Source of the DNA: Pichia kudriavzevii
Taxonomy: Eukaryota > Ascomycota > Pichiomycetes > Pichiales > Pichiaceae
DNA length: 64,000 bases
Assembly (NCBI RefSeq): GCF_003054445.1
Contig: NC_042508.1
Coordinates: 1,736,001-1,800,000 of the forward strand
Direction: 5' to 3'
Positions 28,831 through 38,383 of the stretch are shown here, in pieces; within the stretch, counting starts at the first letter, position 1; each line of letters begins with the position of its first letter. Under the pieces are notes generated by a model. The model ran no database searches. It was not told the origin of the DNA and worked only from the letters and a program-made list of their open reading frames with translations. Made by a program: the position numbers and the translations under genes.

Positions 28831-29165
28831 TCAGTGAACATTTTTGATCAATGGACTCTTGTACATTTCGTACCTTCTATTTCCAACACGTAGCAAATGC
28901 TCTATAGTGGCGAAATCCCGACGTGGCAAATTCCTGTATTTCCCAAACTCTTCATGTATGTAGGCAAACCAATTAGCCCTGTTTTCCTATGAAAAAAGTA
29001 GAATCGGAAAGTGCGAGTTAGTATTTGTAAGCGTGCAGAGGATCAATTGGTTTACGGATAATGAGTAGAATGTATACATACTTTTGGTTTCTCATATACT
29101 GCCCTTAGGCAGCTCCTGTATAAGGTGAGTACTTCCTTTTGAATACCTGAGAACTTCTTGACCAT
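28831..29165 (-). CDS. SDH6: SDH6/SDHAF1 LYR-motif assembly factor of succinate dehydrogenase, two exons
   Basis: Exon 1 (29165-29082) codes for MVKKFSGIQKEVLTLYRSCL and eight more residues. It is followed by a GTATGT donor, a TACTAAC branch site (complement of 29017-29023) and a TAG acceptor, an intron of 95 nt (29081-28987). Exon 2 (28986-28831) continues ENRANWFAYIHEEFGKYRNL, PRRDFATIEHLLRVGNRR and ends LIKNVH. The join is in phase and gives 79 aa, the same length as S. cerevisiae Sdh6, with the LYR tripeptide at residues 15-17. Sdh6 is a mitochondrial matrix factor protecting the Sdh2 iron-sulfur subunit during complex II assembly. Neither exon alone looks like a gene, so this is easily missed. 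Confidence 0.95.
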
Positions 29166-29474
29166 GAAGAATCTAACTGGTTTACCACAAAGTAAATCAA
29201 GCAAAAATAGGGAGTTGCAATAGAGAAGAAAAAAAAATCTCGGAAATGAAATCATCAAGTATCCGGGAAGTGAATTAAAAATCATGTAATCAAGTGAATG
29301 ATGACACTTCAGCGCATATCAAGGAGCGTTGCGCTCGGACATGTCATATAACTGTACATCACTTTCCACCTAATTTTCTTTGTTTTGAAAAGGGGGTAAT
29401 ATAAGGGGTTTAATCAGACAAAGATATTTATTAAGTTATTAGTATAAACGAGAATTTATATAACAACGAACCGC

Positions 29475-30443
29475 TTAGTAGAAAGTAGTTGGTCTCTTTG
29501 GAGCGTATAACTTCTTGGACTTTGTGACTCTGTGAGGAAGAGGGAACTTCAAGTCCTTGGTTAAGAATTGCTTGATGTATTGTCTCTTAACATCTGCAGT
29601 CTTTTCAAGCTCAACAATCTTTAAGATGTGGATAGATCTGAATCTAGCTCTGTGTCTTGCAGCTAAATCTGCGTACATGGTTTCAATAGCGCCAACTCTG
29701 GTGACATCTCTGTATTCCTTGTACATGTTGTGAGTACCAGATCTGGAGTCGTATCTGATCCAAACACCAAAGTTCTTGACGGTGGTTGGCTTGGATTCGG
29801 AGATGACGTTCAATGCAACGATTTCACCAGAAGCCTTCTTGACCTTGTGTAACTTTTGCAAGAAGTACCAGTATCTAGACTTTGCAACAACATCGTTTGG
29901 AGCAAAGATTCTCATTCTGAATAACTTTGGTTCTGGAACAGTTTCAGTTGGAAGTCTTCTACCAATGACTTGGTATTCTCTTAAACGGTTAGCCACTGCG
30001 GGAATAAATAAGGGGGGGTTGGAGTTAGTATTGAGGCTCGGGGTTTCTAGCATTACAGGCTGCAAGCTGCAATTCTCGTATACTGATTTCTCCCCTGTTC
30101 GCCGTGGGGGGAGTACTGCAAGACACCTATTTAATGACACACAACCAGTAAATCATATATTGAAGCTATTTGAGTAGAAATGGAGATAAACCAATCTTGC
30201 AATATTTAGGAAAGAAGGAGCCATTTTGCAGTGGTAAAAGTAAGAGTAGAAAATATTTGGTCAGGTTCAACTTAATCATGTGTTCCTTTTTCATGTTCAC
30301 TTTCATCACCATTTCCATTATTTACTACTTATCATTTACTGTTGTCTCGTTCCTTCCTGTCTTACTGTAGTTTTGTAAAACAGAGCCGTTTGGCCATCCC
30401 GTAGAGAGCTTGGCCACATGTGTATAGAAAAGCCATACTTACT
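29475..30443 (-). CDS. RPL20: 60S ribosomal protein eL20 (RPL20), start codon split by intron
   Basis: Exon 2 (29995-29475) encodes the whole protein except the first base: after the acceptor CAG it reads TG GCT AAC CGT, so an upstream exon ending in A completes ATG ([16 protein letters not shown]...RPTTFY, 173 aa; S. cerevisiae has 172). The best donor is GTAAGT at 30442-30437, directly preceded by A at 30443. The branch site is TACTAAC (complement of 30024-30030), 28 bases before the acceptor. That makes a 447-nt intron, typical for ribosomal protein genes. The protein is a structural component of the large ribosomal subunit. The donor choice is the least certain part; the acceptor and exon 2 are firm. 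Confidence 0.9.
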
Positions 30444-31050
30444 CTCCACTCCTGACACTACTGGATAATTTTTGGCAATTAGATGGTGTATAAATTGTGC
30501 AAAATCTCAACAATCAAAGAGGCAGAATGTGAACATTTGTGTGTCTGTATGTGTGTGACTAGGGTGTATCTTGCAAATTCAGCATGGGCATATGTGGATC
30601 ATGTACGTACTTTTGAATTAATCTGGTATTGTCTGTTTCAGAAGAATCTTAGAGATAATATCATACAGACTTCAGTTTGGACAAACCCAAAGTATACTTG
30701 GACCGCTGAAAACTTTTTGCTATACCCACCATTGCAGTCGAATCCAGTCCACTCCAGAGCACGGGGGAAAGTGGCACCAGGAGAGAGGGAGAGATTCGCT
30801 CCCCCCCATGGGGCGCGGTGGTCGGGCCTCACTCTCACACAAACTAAGAGAAAACTCTCCCACGTCCAGTGCGGTGTCGGGGGTGACACGCTAACGTGTG
30901 GTGCGCGGGTGGCTTTTGTAATATAACTTTTAATGATAAAAAATGTAGAGCGGATTTTGTTTGCTCTGTTTTCTCTCCTCAACTGGTAAATTTTCAATTG
31001 CCCAATGAATAAAATTTGGTATTTACATCACGTGACTACTTTTAATGGAA

Positions 31051-31219
31051 TTTTTTATTTTATTTCATTTTATTTTATTTCATTTTATTTTATTTTATTT
31101 TATTTTATTTTATTTATTTTATTTTATTTTATTTTATTTTATTTATTTTATTTTATTTATTTTATTTTTATTTTATTTTTTATTTTATTTATTTTAATTT
31201 ATTTTATTTTAATTTATTT
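31051..31219. repeat. (TTTTA)n microsatellite
   Basis: About 170 bases made almost wholly of TTTTA and related TTTA/TTTCA units on the plus strand, with no C or G except in a few TTTCA units near the start. Likely length-variable; it separates the RPL20 and ERG25 promoters. Confidence 0.95.
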
Positions 31220-31526
31220 GACTTTCCCAAAAATTTCCAAATTTGTCAACACAAAACGCACCGAACAAAAAAAATTAGAAATTTAAATGGCCTGATTTCT
31301 TCACTGGAATTTCGTACTAATTTTCTTTGCTAAATGTTTCTCTATTAAAATCTTCCCTCTTTATTGGGCAATTTGCATGTTCCATGCATTTTCTCAGCAT
31401 GAATTATGAAAACTAGCGCAAAAGAAACGGCTGTTGCCCGCAAATGCGTCTATCGAGATGCTCGTTCCGCTAATACACACAATGGCAAAATAACAGAAAG
31501 GTAATTGGATTCTCTACTTTCACGTC

Positions 31527-31594
31527 TCGTTTACTCTGTGTCGTTTATGTCGTTTCATCTCGTTTAATGTAAATTGGTTCCTCTTTCTAAACGA
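31527..31594. promoter_or_regulatory. cluster of TCGTTT (AR1/Upc2-like) elements upstream of ERG25
   Basis: Plus-strand TCGTTTAC at 31527, TCGTTTAT at 31541, TCGTTTCA at 31550 and TCGTTTAA at 31560, plus a minus-strand TCGTTTAG at 31594-31587. The last is a perfect match to the TCGTTYAG AR1 element bound by Upc2 in S. cerevisiae. Placement 290-360 bases upstream of a sterol gene makes sterol or hypoxia control likely, by inference. Confidence 0.6.
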
Positions 31595-31821
31595 GGTGGT
31601 ACGAAAGGTATGCGGCTCATCATTAGCTCACTTTCTTATGGCTAAATCTAACGGTTGTGTCTTGGAAGGTCTCCTATATAAACAGACAGGTTGCTATCTC
31701 TCCAGTATGGGATACTCACAGATGTGTACACAGATGGGTGTATCTGGGTTATCACAGTCTCACAGTCACTCCCATAGTCATATATAATATACGTAGCAAA
31801 GGTCTGTATCTACACCCCTTT

Positions 31822-31879
31822 TGATCATTGCATACACTACTATTGATCATTGCATACACTACTATTGATCATTGCATAC
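31822..31879. repeat. 22-bp tandem repeat in the ERG25 leader, 2.6 copies
   Basis: TGATCATTGCATAC recurs at 31822, 31844 and 31866, exactly 22 bases apart, with identical spacers. It ends four bases before the ERG25 ATG, so it lies in the 5' leader or at the transcription start. Each unit contains the palindrome TGATCA. Confidence 0.9.
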
Positions 31880-31883
31880 CAAA

Positions 31884-32807
31884 ATGACTGAAGTCTTCAA
31901 CTCGACTGTTTTCCAAACCGTTCAATCGTCCTCCTTCTCCGACGTGGTGAACAACGTCTTCCAAAGCCAACCCCAATTAAACATTGCTGAGAAACTGTGG
32001 GCTTCTTGGTACACATATATGCAAAATGACGTTTTGGCGACAGGCCTCTTGTTCTTCCTCACACACGAACTCTTCTATTTCGGTAGATGTCTCCCTTGGT
32101 ACATTATTGACAAGATCCCATACTTTAGAAAGTGGAAGATCCAGCCTACATACATCCCCTCCGATAAAGAACAGTGGGAATGCCTCAAATCGGTCTTGAA
32201 GTCGCATTTCCTAGTGGAGGTGTTTCCCATCTGGACGTTCCACCCCCTCTGCAAGTCTCTTGGCATTGGTGTCTCTGTCCCCTTCCCACCACTGTCGACA
32301 ATGCTGAAAGAGTGGGCAATCTTCTTTGTCCTTGAAGATATGTGGCACTACTGGGCACACAGGCTCTTCCATTACGGCCCTTTCTACAAGTACATCCACA
32401 AGCAACATCATAGATATGCAGCTCCATTTGGTCTCACCGCAGAATATGCCCACCCAGCTGAAGTCATCAGTCTCGGTGCCGGCACAGTTGGCTTCCCTAT
32501 TGTCTACGCGTACTTGACCGGTAATTTGCATCTGTTCACATTGACCGTTTGGATCGTCTTGAGGTTGTTCCAAGCGGTCGATTCCCATTCAGGTTATGAC
32601 TTCCCTTGGTCTCTACACAACTTTGTCCCATTCTGGGCAGGCGCAGAACACCATGACTTGCACCACCATTACTTCATTGGAAATTACGCATCTTCCTTCA
32701 GATTCTGGGACTTTTGGCTCGATACTGAAGCAGGTCCAGTCGCAAAGGCAGAAAGAGAAGCAAGAATTAAGGCCAAGGCAGAAAGAGATGCAAAGAAAGC
32801 ACAGTAG
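31884..32807 (+). CDS. ERG25: C-4 methylsterol oxidase
   Basis: ATG 31884 is chosen; the frame runs slightly upstream only to a TTG. The 307 aa protein is a membrane di-iron hydroxylase of ergosterol synthesis that oxidises the C-4 methyl groups in the ER. It has membrane helices near residues 45-70, an [19 protein letters not shown] segment, and the three histidine clusters of the fatty acid hydroxylase superfamily: HRLFH, HKQHH and [10 protein letters not shown]. The C-terminus is a charged Lys/Ala/Glu/Arg helix. Length matches S. cerevisiae Erg25 (309 aa). Codon bias suggests strong expression. The promoter cluster of TCGTTT elements suggests Upc2-type sterol control. Confidence 0.96.
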   Translation: MTEVFNSTVFQTVQSSSFSDVVNNVFQSQPQLNIAEKLWASWYTYMQNDVLATGLLFFLTHELFYFGRCLPWYIIDKIPYFRKWKIQPTYIPSDKEQWECLKSVLKSHFLVEVFPIWTFHPLCKSLGIGVSVPFPPLSTMLKEWAIFFVLEDMWHYWAHRLFHYGPFYKYIHKQHHRYAAPFGLTAEYAHPAEVISLGAGTVGFPIVYAYLTGNLHLFTLTVWIVLRLFQAVDSHSGYDFPWSLHNFVPFWAGAEHHDLHHHYFIGNYASSFRFWDFWLDTEAGPVAKAEREARIKAKAERDAKKAQ

Positions 32808-33345
32808 TGACAGTCCGCAAAATATACCTCCAACCAAATAGTTTTTGCTATCCTATGTTTATCTCTTCTTTTCTCTTACTTTTACTTATTACTCATTACT
32901 AGTTACTCCTTACTCGTTACTCATTTCCTATTTACCTTTATCTCATTGGTCTACACTTATGCTTATTTTCTAACTACTTCCAGCATAGGCGGTCTTTGTA
33001 TACTGTATATTAAAATCAGCACCTACATTAGAACTTACCTATTTTTCAATTTCTACAACTAACTTCTGTCCTGGCGACTCTCATCGTTTTCTCTTGTCCT
33101 CCATTGTAAAAGTCCGAACTACGTTATAGTTTTCACGCTCTCGCACTTTCTCAAACTTTTTCGTACTTGAACTTTTTCCTCCCCGCGGATGTGCCCTGAT
33201 TCTTTGAACATGAAAAGTGGGTCGGGTCCTCACTAGGGCAACAGAAATAGGTGATGTTCTTTGCCTCAGAGTCAAACGCAGGCAACGTTAAATAGATCAG
33301 CGTCTACATACCCCATCCAAACATTTCCGAGGAACAACATCAACG
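32808..33345. other. 538-base intergenic region between ERG25 and TUL1
   Basis: Contains the ERG25 3' end, a run of imperfect TTACTC/TTACTAG repeats near 32877-32930, and the TUL1 promoter. No gene or clear factor site seen. Confidence 0.45.
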
Positions 33346-35799
33346 ATGGAACTCAATCCACGGTTTGTGTTTTTCATGTTGGTCCTGTTTTGGATCATGA
33401 CGTCTGATCCAAATGTCCAAGAACGATATCCTTCCAACATAAACCGCTCGAAGATTTTGGAATTCGCCAAGGAGGAAATCAATTCTACAAGGTCTGCCAT
33501 GCTCTCAGACTACGAGTCCGGATATGGGAACATCACAGGGTTCCATTTGTCCTATGGTGATTCCAAACTCGGGAAAAACTATAGCGGGCCTATAGAGCAT
33601 CCCTTTGTAGAAAACGAGAACTTTAGCATATTACCCAACGTTATCAGTCGTAGGGCTGCAAACATATGGAACTCGGAAGGCCAGGTGGTGCAGCTACCGA
33701 AGGATCGGGCTGATGCTCATATGGGAGTTATAGGGATCAAAAATAATACTGGTGTTTACCCGCTCAACATCACGGGATCAGTTAAGGGCACGTTCATCAA
33801 AGTCGAGTTTGAGGACTCTCCTTTACACCCAATACCGTTGCCTATCCCCAAGTACCTAGCGGATCTCTATGAATATAGACTACACGAGCGTCTGAAGAGG
33901 GATATTGACTATAACAACCCAACGGGCGAAGACAACGACTCATTTGATCTACCGATTCCACAGCCAGATGATTCGGGAATTAAGAAGGTGGGTAATATCA
34001 CTGTTCCAGAAGGTATTGTCAAGTTGTCCTTCTTCAACCACGATCCCGTACCGAATGCGGAGATCGACTTCAATGGGACTACAGTGCTTTCACTCAATCT
34101 AAGATTGAACGACGAGTTTGAAAGTGACGAACATGTAATGTCCCTCCATGGGATCTATGACCAGGGTACCGGTAATATTATTGTAGGCTCGAGATCTGCT
34201 AAATTCCACGGCATTGCTGCCTTACCACAGCTTTCTTTGCAAAATGGCGAACAATACCAGAAGAGCAAAATGGCACTATTTGGAGACTTCAACCAAACAA
34301 AAATTGAAGACCTCAAGTTCCAAACAGTTGAAGACTTGGTTGATGCCTCTGAGGAATGTGAGTATGTTGGATATTTCCATGTGGAATCCACAAATCTAAC
34401 CAAAGAAGAGCTACAACAGATTGACTATGAGTTATTAAATCCAATAGGTAGGCCCCATAGAAAAATACCAAACCTAAAACTAACTTCAGGGCTACTATAT
34501 TCACCAAACTGTGCAATTGCGCTAGATTTGCATGACTGCCAAGGTTTAAGAGATCAAGTTTATGATAATGGATTGAAACGTATAATTTTGGTGGCATCGA
34601 TAGTAGTGCTTTGCCAAATTCTGATTTTGATCAGACAAATGGCTCAAACTAATACGCCATCGGCATTATCGAAGCTCTCCTTTTGGACGATATCTTTGAT
34701 GAATATGGCGGATGGGTCAATGTCTGTGATATCATTACTATGTTCCATGATATTTACAGACCTATATATACAATTTGCTGTTTGTGCTTTCTTGGCGTTT
34801 ACCTGCTCATCTGTATACGAAATGAAGTATGCCATTCAAATTTATTGCACTCAGCTGAATGAAAGACCATTGGATTGGAGAACAATGTTACAGGGGACAC
34901 CTATTGATGAAAGAGCTGAACGGTTGGATCAAGCTAACAATAGAACCAATGAAAACGGACAAAATACAACAAACAATGAGCAAACAATGACGGCAGATGA
35001 ACATGCCGTTGGCGCAGAACTATATACCCGACATTTCTTCACAATGCTTGTCTTTTTATTTGTTCTTTTGAGCGTTATAACTTGGCCAAAGAAACACCGT
35101 CAAGTCTTTGAATATATTTTCCTAACTATCTTTAACTCATTTTGGATTCCTCAAATATACAGGAATATTTTGAGGGGATCACGAACTAGTTTTGGCTGGG
35201 AATTCATAATCGGCACTTCGATATTGAGGCTAGTACCGGTAATTTACGTTGAGAGTTTCCCGAATCCATTCAACCATCATAGAGATATTTTCTTTGTCGT
35301 ATTTTTAGTTATTTGGATGTCTGTCCAAATTGCAATGATGGTTTTGCAAGAAATTTTGGGGCCAAGGTTTTTCTTGAGTGAAGACTATTTACCAAAAGCA
35401 TATGATTACCACCCAATAATCACCAAGGGGGATATTGAATCGGGCTTTCATTTCGATGCGGAAAACCTCATCTGTAAGGGTGATTCGTCAAACGATGAGG
35501 ATTCGAGGACGTTGACATATGTTACTGATTGTGCAATCTGTATGCAAAAGTTGGAGATTCCTGTTGTCAACAAGCCAGGCGAAACTAATCAAGAACTTAA
35601 TAGCCCTTCACCGTCGCATCAATCGTTGGAATCATCATCTTCATTACTACCTTCATTTGGTAAAGCTACAAATATCATTGCACGTCGTAAATATATGGTT
35701 ACGCCATGCAACCACGTTTTTCACACAGATTGCTTAGAAAACTGGATGATGTACAAGCTACAGTGTCCTGTTTGTCGTAATAGCCTACCTCCCTTTTAA
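33346..35799 (+). CDS. TUL1: Golgi/endosomal RING-H2 ubiquitin ligase TUL1 (DSC complex)
   Basis: The 817 aa protein has a hydrophobic N-terminal signal (FVFFMLVLFWIM) and a lumenal domain of ~380 residues with several NxT/S sequons. About seven membrane helices follow between residues ~409 and ~670. It ends in a C-terminal RING-H2 finger starting at C729 (CAICMQKL ... CNHVFHTDCLENWM ... CPVCR), with a Ser-rich insert between the first cysteine pair and the histidines. Tul1 is the E3 of the yeast Dsc complex, sorting or degrading membrane proteins with exposed polar transmembrane residues. S. cerevisiae Tul1 is 758 aa. The next gene downstream is the same HAD phosphatase that follows TUL1 (YKL034W) in S. 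cerevisiae. Confidence 0.94.
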   Translation: MELNPRFVFFMLVLFWIMTSDPNVQERYPSNINRSKILEFAKEEINSTRSAMLSDYESGYGNITGFHLSYGDSKLGKNYSGPIEHPFVENENFSILPNVISRRAANIWNSEGQVVQLPKDRADAHMGVIGIKNNTGVYPLNITGSVKGTFIKVEFEDSPLHPIPLPIPKYLADLYEYRLHERLKRDIDYNNPTGEDNDSFDLPIPQPDDSGIKKVGNITVPEGIVKLSFFNHDPVPNAEIDFNGTTVLSLNLRLNDEFESDEHVMSLHGIYDQGTGNIIVGSRSAKFHGIAALPQLSLQNGEQYQKSKMALFGDFNQTKIEDLKFQTVEDLVDASEECEYVGYFHVESTNLTKEELQQIDYELLNPIGRPHRKIPNLKLTSGLLYSPNCAIALDLHDCQGLRDQVYDNGLKRIILVASIVVLCQILILIRQMAQTNTPSALSKLSFWTISLMNMADGSMSVISLLCSMIFTDLYIQFAVCAFLAFTCSSVYEMKYAIQIYCTQLNERPLDWRTMLQGTPIDERAERLDQANNRTNENGQNTTNNEQTMTADEHAVGAELYTRHFFTMLVFLFVLLSVITWPKKHRQVFEYIFLTIFNSFWIPQIYRNILRGSRTSFGWEFIIGTSILRLVPVIYVESFPNPFNHHRDIFFVVFLVIWMSVQIAMMVLQEILGPRFFLSEDYLPKAYDYHPIITKGDIESGFHFDAENLICKGDSSNDEDSRTLTYVTDCAICMQKLEIPVVNKPGETNQELNSPSPSHQSLESSSSLLPSFGKATNIIARRKYMVTPCNHVFHTDCLENWMMYKLQCPVCRNSLPPF

Positions 35800-36020
35800 G
35801 CTGGCTTTGGGCGTATTGATAGTGGTGCCTTATACTTGTATGTAATGATACAAAAATAGCTGTAATGTCGTTTATTTTTTTAATATTTTTTCCATTTTTT
35901 CACCCCTTTTATTACTCACACTATCTCTTGATCTCAGACCATACTTGTACGAGCTGTTTCCTATGCTTTTTTCAATTTGTCGTTTTTTTCAAGTATAACA
36001 ACATCGACGACGGTAGTATT

Positions 36021-36761
36021 ATGACAGTTACTGAAAGGCAATTCAAAGCATGTCTGTTTGACATGGATGGGTTATTGATTGACAGTGAAACCATTTACAC
36101 TATATCATTTTCTGACATCTTGAAGAACAAATTCAATAGACCGGAAGGTTTAACGTGGGATGTTAAAGTCAAACTACAGGGCCTTCCTGGTCCCCAAGCC
36201 AGCCAAGTTGCTATTGATCACTATGGACTAGCTGGAGAAATCACAGCCGATGAACTGTATCAATTGACAAGCAAAAGGCAAGAAGAATTATGGCCAGAAG
36301 TTGCAGTTCTACCAGGCGTTGAAAAGCTGATCAGGTACTTGAAAGAGAAAAACATACCGATTTGCGTTTGTACCTCTTCGCATTCCGACAAGTACAAGTT
36401 AAAAACGAGCCATCACCAAGCATTGTTTCAGCTTTTTGATGGCAACGTGATCACTGGTGATAATCCAACCATTCTAAATAAGGGTTAACCATTACCATTT
36501 ATTTGGTGGTTGGGATTGGAGACTTTGAACAGTAGGTATGGAACAGACATTAAGCCTGAAGAGTGTCTGATTTTTGAGGATGCAATGCCTGGCTTTATTA
36601 GTGGCAAAAGATCCGGCGGTTATGTTGTCTGGGTGCCTGATTCTAGGGCACTTGAAGTTATACCTGACAGTGAGATCAAGAAATTGGTTGGTGAGAATAA
36701 CGAGCATGGTGTCATTCTGGAGTCGCTGGAGGAATTTAAACCAGAGCTATATAAATTGTAG
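36021..36761 (+). pseudogene. HAD-family phosphatase (YKL033W-A type) interrupted by an in-frame TAA
   Basis: Start set at ATG 36021 (MTVTERQFKACLFDMDGLLIDSE), with the HAD nucleophile Asp14 and Asp16. An upstream ATG at 35865 would add a non-homologous hydrophobic leader. The frame is intact to NPTILNKG and then meets TAA at 36486-36488. It continues in the same frame (PLPFIWWLGLETLNSRYGTDIKPEECLIFEDAMPGF) to a normal stop at 36761, about 246 aa-equivalents, near the 236 aa of YKL033W-A. The stop sits where the family has the catalytic Lys of the GKPxPD motif; AAA or AAG to TAA is one or two changes. The following Asp of that motif is Phe. It may be a pseudogene, one bad allele of a diploid, a sequence error or, less likely, a read-through gene. 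Confidence 0.85.
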
Positions 36762-36922
36762 AATATTAGACGATATAGGTCAAAGAACAACAAAAACAAT
36801 AAACTAACACATTTTTGCTGATTGTTTTGTAGTTGTATAATAAAGAATGTATAAAATAAAGCGATATAGAGATAAGAAGTGAAGAAATTTTCTTTCTTTT
36901 GATAATTTTAATTGTTTATAGA

Positions 36923-37885
36923 TTAGTATGGTGCATTAGAGAATAAGAAGGAGATAGATTCACCATTATGGAGTCTTCTAATAGCTTCGGCCAAGACGCC
37001 CGAGATATCTAGGGTGTCTAGTTTAGGGCACTCTGAAAGTTTGCTTTCAAAGGGAACGGTGTTTGTACAGACAACTCTTTCCAATCTGGAGTTATTGATA
37101 TTTTGGATTGCATTGCCAGATAAAATACCATGTGTAACGATGGCAATGACGGATTTAGCACCATTATCCAGTAAAACGTCGGCAGCCTTAGCCAAGGTAC
37201 CACAAGTATCTGCCATATCATCAACAATAATACAGATTTTATCGGTGACATCACCTACTAAGACCATTCTCGACACCTCGTTTGCACGGGCACGTTCTTT
37301 ATGGATAAGTGCAAAGTTTAAATCTAATTTATCAGCTAAACCTGCAGCTCTCTTAGCACCACCTGCATCTGGCGAAATAATGATTGCATCTTTGATGTTG
37401 ACTTTCTCCTTGATATACCTAACAACACTTGGTTCTGCGTACAAGTTGTCAACGGGGGAATCAAAGAAACCCTGGATTTGGGAAGCGTGCAAATCCATTG
37501 TAATCACATGGTCACAACCTGCAGTGGTTAGCATGTCTGCCATTAGTTTTGCAGTAATTGGGGCTCTACTCTTATCTTTACGGTCTTGTCTAGCATAGGG
37601 GAAATTAGGTAGAACTGCAGTGATTCTTCTAGCTGAAGCAGCCTTACATGCATTGATCATAATCAACAATTCAAAGACTTTATCGTTGACCGGACCGGCA
37701 CCAATCTGCATGATGATGTATATGTCCTCATCACGAATGGATTCGCCAATACTGAAAAGCACCTCTTTGTTTGAGTCTCTTTTGAATTCAACTGGTGTCA
37801 ATGGTAAACCCAATCTCTTTGCAACCAATTGGGCAAGTCCACGATCAATATCGGGTGCTAGAAGTTTGATGGAGTTGGAAGACAT
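36923..37885 (-). CDS. PRS3: ribose-phosphate diphosphokinase subunit (PRS3-like)
   Basis: This 320 aa protein makes PRPP from ribose-5-phosphate and ATP. Visible are the family blocks [30 protein letters not shown], the metal/phosphate region [13 protein letters not shown] and the PRPP loop [13 protein letters not shown]. Length equals S. cerevisiae Prs3, and the sequence [21 protein letters not shown] plus the C-terminus [13 protein letters not shown] fit the Prs2/3/4 group, closest to Prs3. Prs proteins work as heteromers, so another subunit gene is expected elsewhere. It converges with the broken HAD gene; 161 bases separate the stops. Confidence 0.92.
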   Translation of the reverse strand: MSSNSIKLLAPDIDRGLAQLVAKRLGLPLTPVEFKRDSNKEVLFSIGESIRDEDIYIIMQIGAGPVNDKVFELLIMINACKAASARRITAVLPNFPYARQDRKDKSRAPITAKLMADMLTTAGCDHVITMDLHASQIQGFFDSPVDNLYAEPSVVRYIKEKVNIKDAIIISPDAGGAKRAAGLADKLDLNFALIHKERARANEVSRMVLVGDVTDKICIIVDDMADTCGTLAKAADVLLDNGAKSVIAIVTHGILSGNAIQNINNSRLERVVCTNTVPFESKLSECPKLDTLDISGVLAEAIRRLHNGESISFLFSNAPY

Positions 37886-38383
37886 TCTACTGTGCGGCTG
37901 GGGGAGCTCTCTTAGCTAATGGAAAGGGTTTGTGAAGGAAGGATTGGCCTTGTTCAAAACATCATTATAGCCTAACAAAGAATATACCACTTACCATGTT
38001 CAAACTAGAAACTGGGGTAGGAGGAAAAAAAAAAGTAGAAAAATTGCAATTTAAAATTTTCAATTCGGAGTCGAGAGAAAAAAAAAAAAAGGTAAGGGAA
38101 ATTTTTTTTTTTTTTTTTATTTTGTCTCATTCTGTTCTCAAGTTCCTGGAAGAAAAAAGAAAAAGAAAAGAGAAAAACTGCTTAATAATAAAAAATTATT
38201 TGAAACGCCCGGGGAGCTTGTGAGTTCGAATCTTGGACGGCGACATTGAGAAGGATTTGCTAACTCCTTTGCATCAGCTGTTTGATAAATTTAGCAAAAC
38301 CTGAAAAGGTGGCAGAATGGGGTTTTTCATTCATTAAAGGTTAATTGGCTATTACAGAGAACGGGCTATCCGGTTGACCATCA
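37886..38383. other. 498-base divergent region between PRS3 and an unknown gene
   Basis: Rich in homopolymer tracts: A runs near 38026-38034 and 38080-38091, and a T run of about 17 near 38103-38119. A short tRNA T-arm-like string occurs at 38221-38235 but no tRNA can be folded around it. It serves as divergent promoter DNA; no factor site is identified. Confidence 0.5.

Larger units (their letters stand above)
30444..31883. promoter_or_regulatory. 1.44 kb RPL20-ERG25 divergent region
   Basis: Shared upstream region. From the RPL20 side: a GC-rich patch (30760-30910) unlike the AT-rich surroundings; a TCACGTGA palindrome at 31028-31035 (Cbf1/E-box type, a known RP-gene element in non-Saccharomyces yeasts); and a TTTTA-rich microsatellite. 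Toward ERG25: a cluster of TCGTTT elements, a TATATAA at 31675-31681, and a 22-bp tandem repeat just upstream of the start. No gene is supported in it. Confidence 0.6.

Noticed and set aside
30170-30300. Possible C/D-box snoRNA in the RPL20 intron (GTGATGA ... CTGA on the minus strand)
   Set aside because: Boxes are only about 38 bases apart with a 3-bp terminal stem, too small for a usual yeast C/D snoRNA.
31005-31286. Open frame over the TTTTA repeat
   Set aside because: It is the translation of a microsatellite, all Phe/Ile/Tyr/Leu.
35865-36020. Hydrophobic N-terminal extension of the HAD phosphatase
   Set aside because: T-rich leader DNA translated by chance; HAD homology starts at the ATG at 36021.
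38205-38245. tRNA T-arm-like string (GAGTTCGAATCTT) upstream of the 38384 gene
   Set aside because: No acceptor, D-arm or anticodon stem can be paired around it, and the T-stem itself has a mismatch and wobble pairs.
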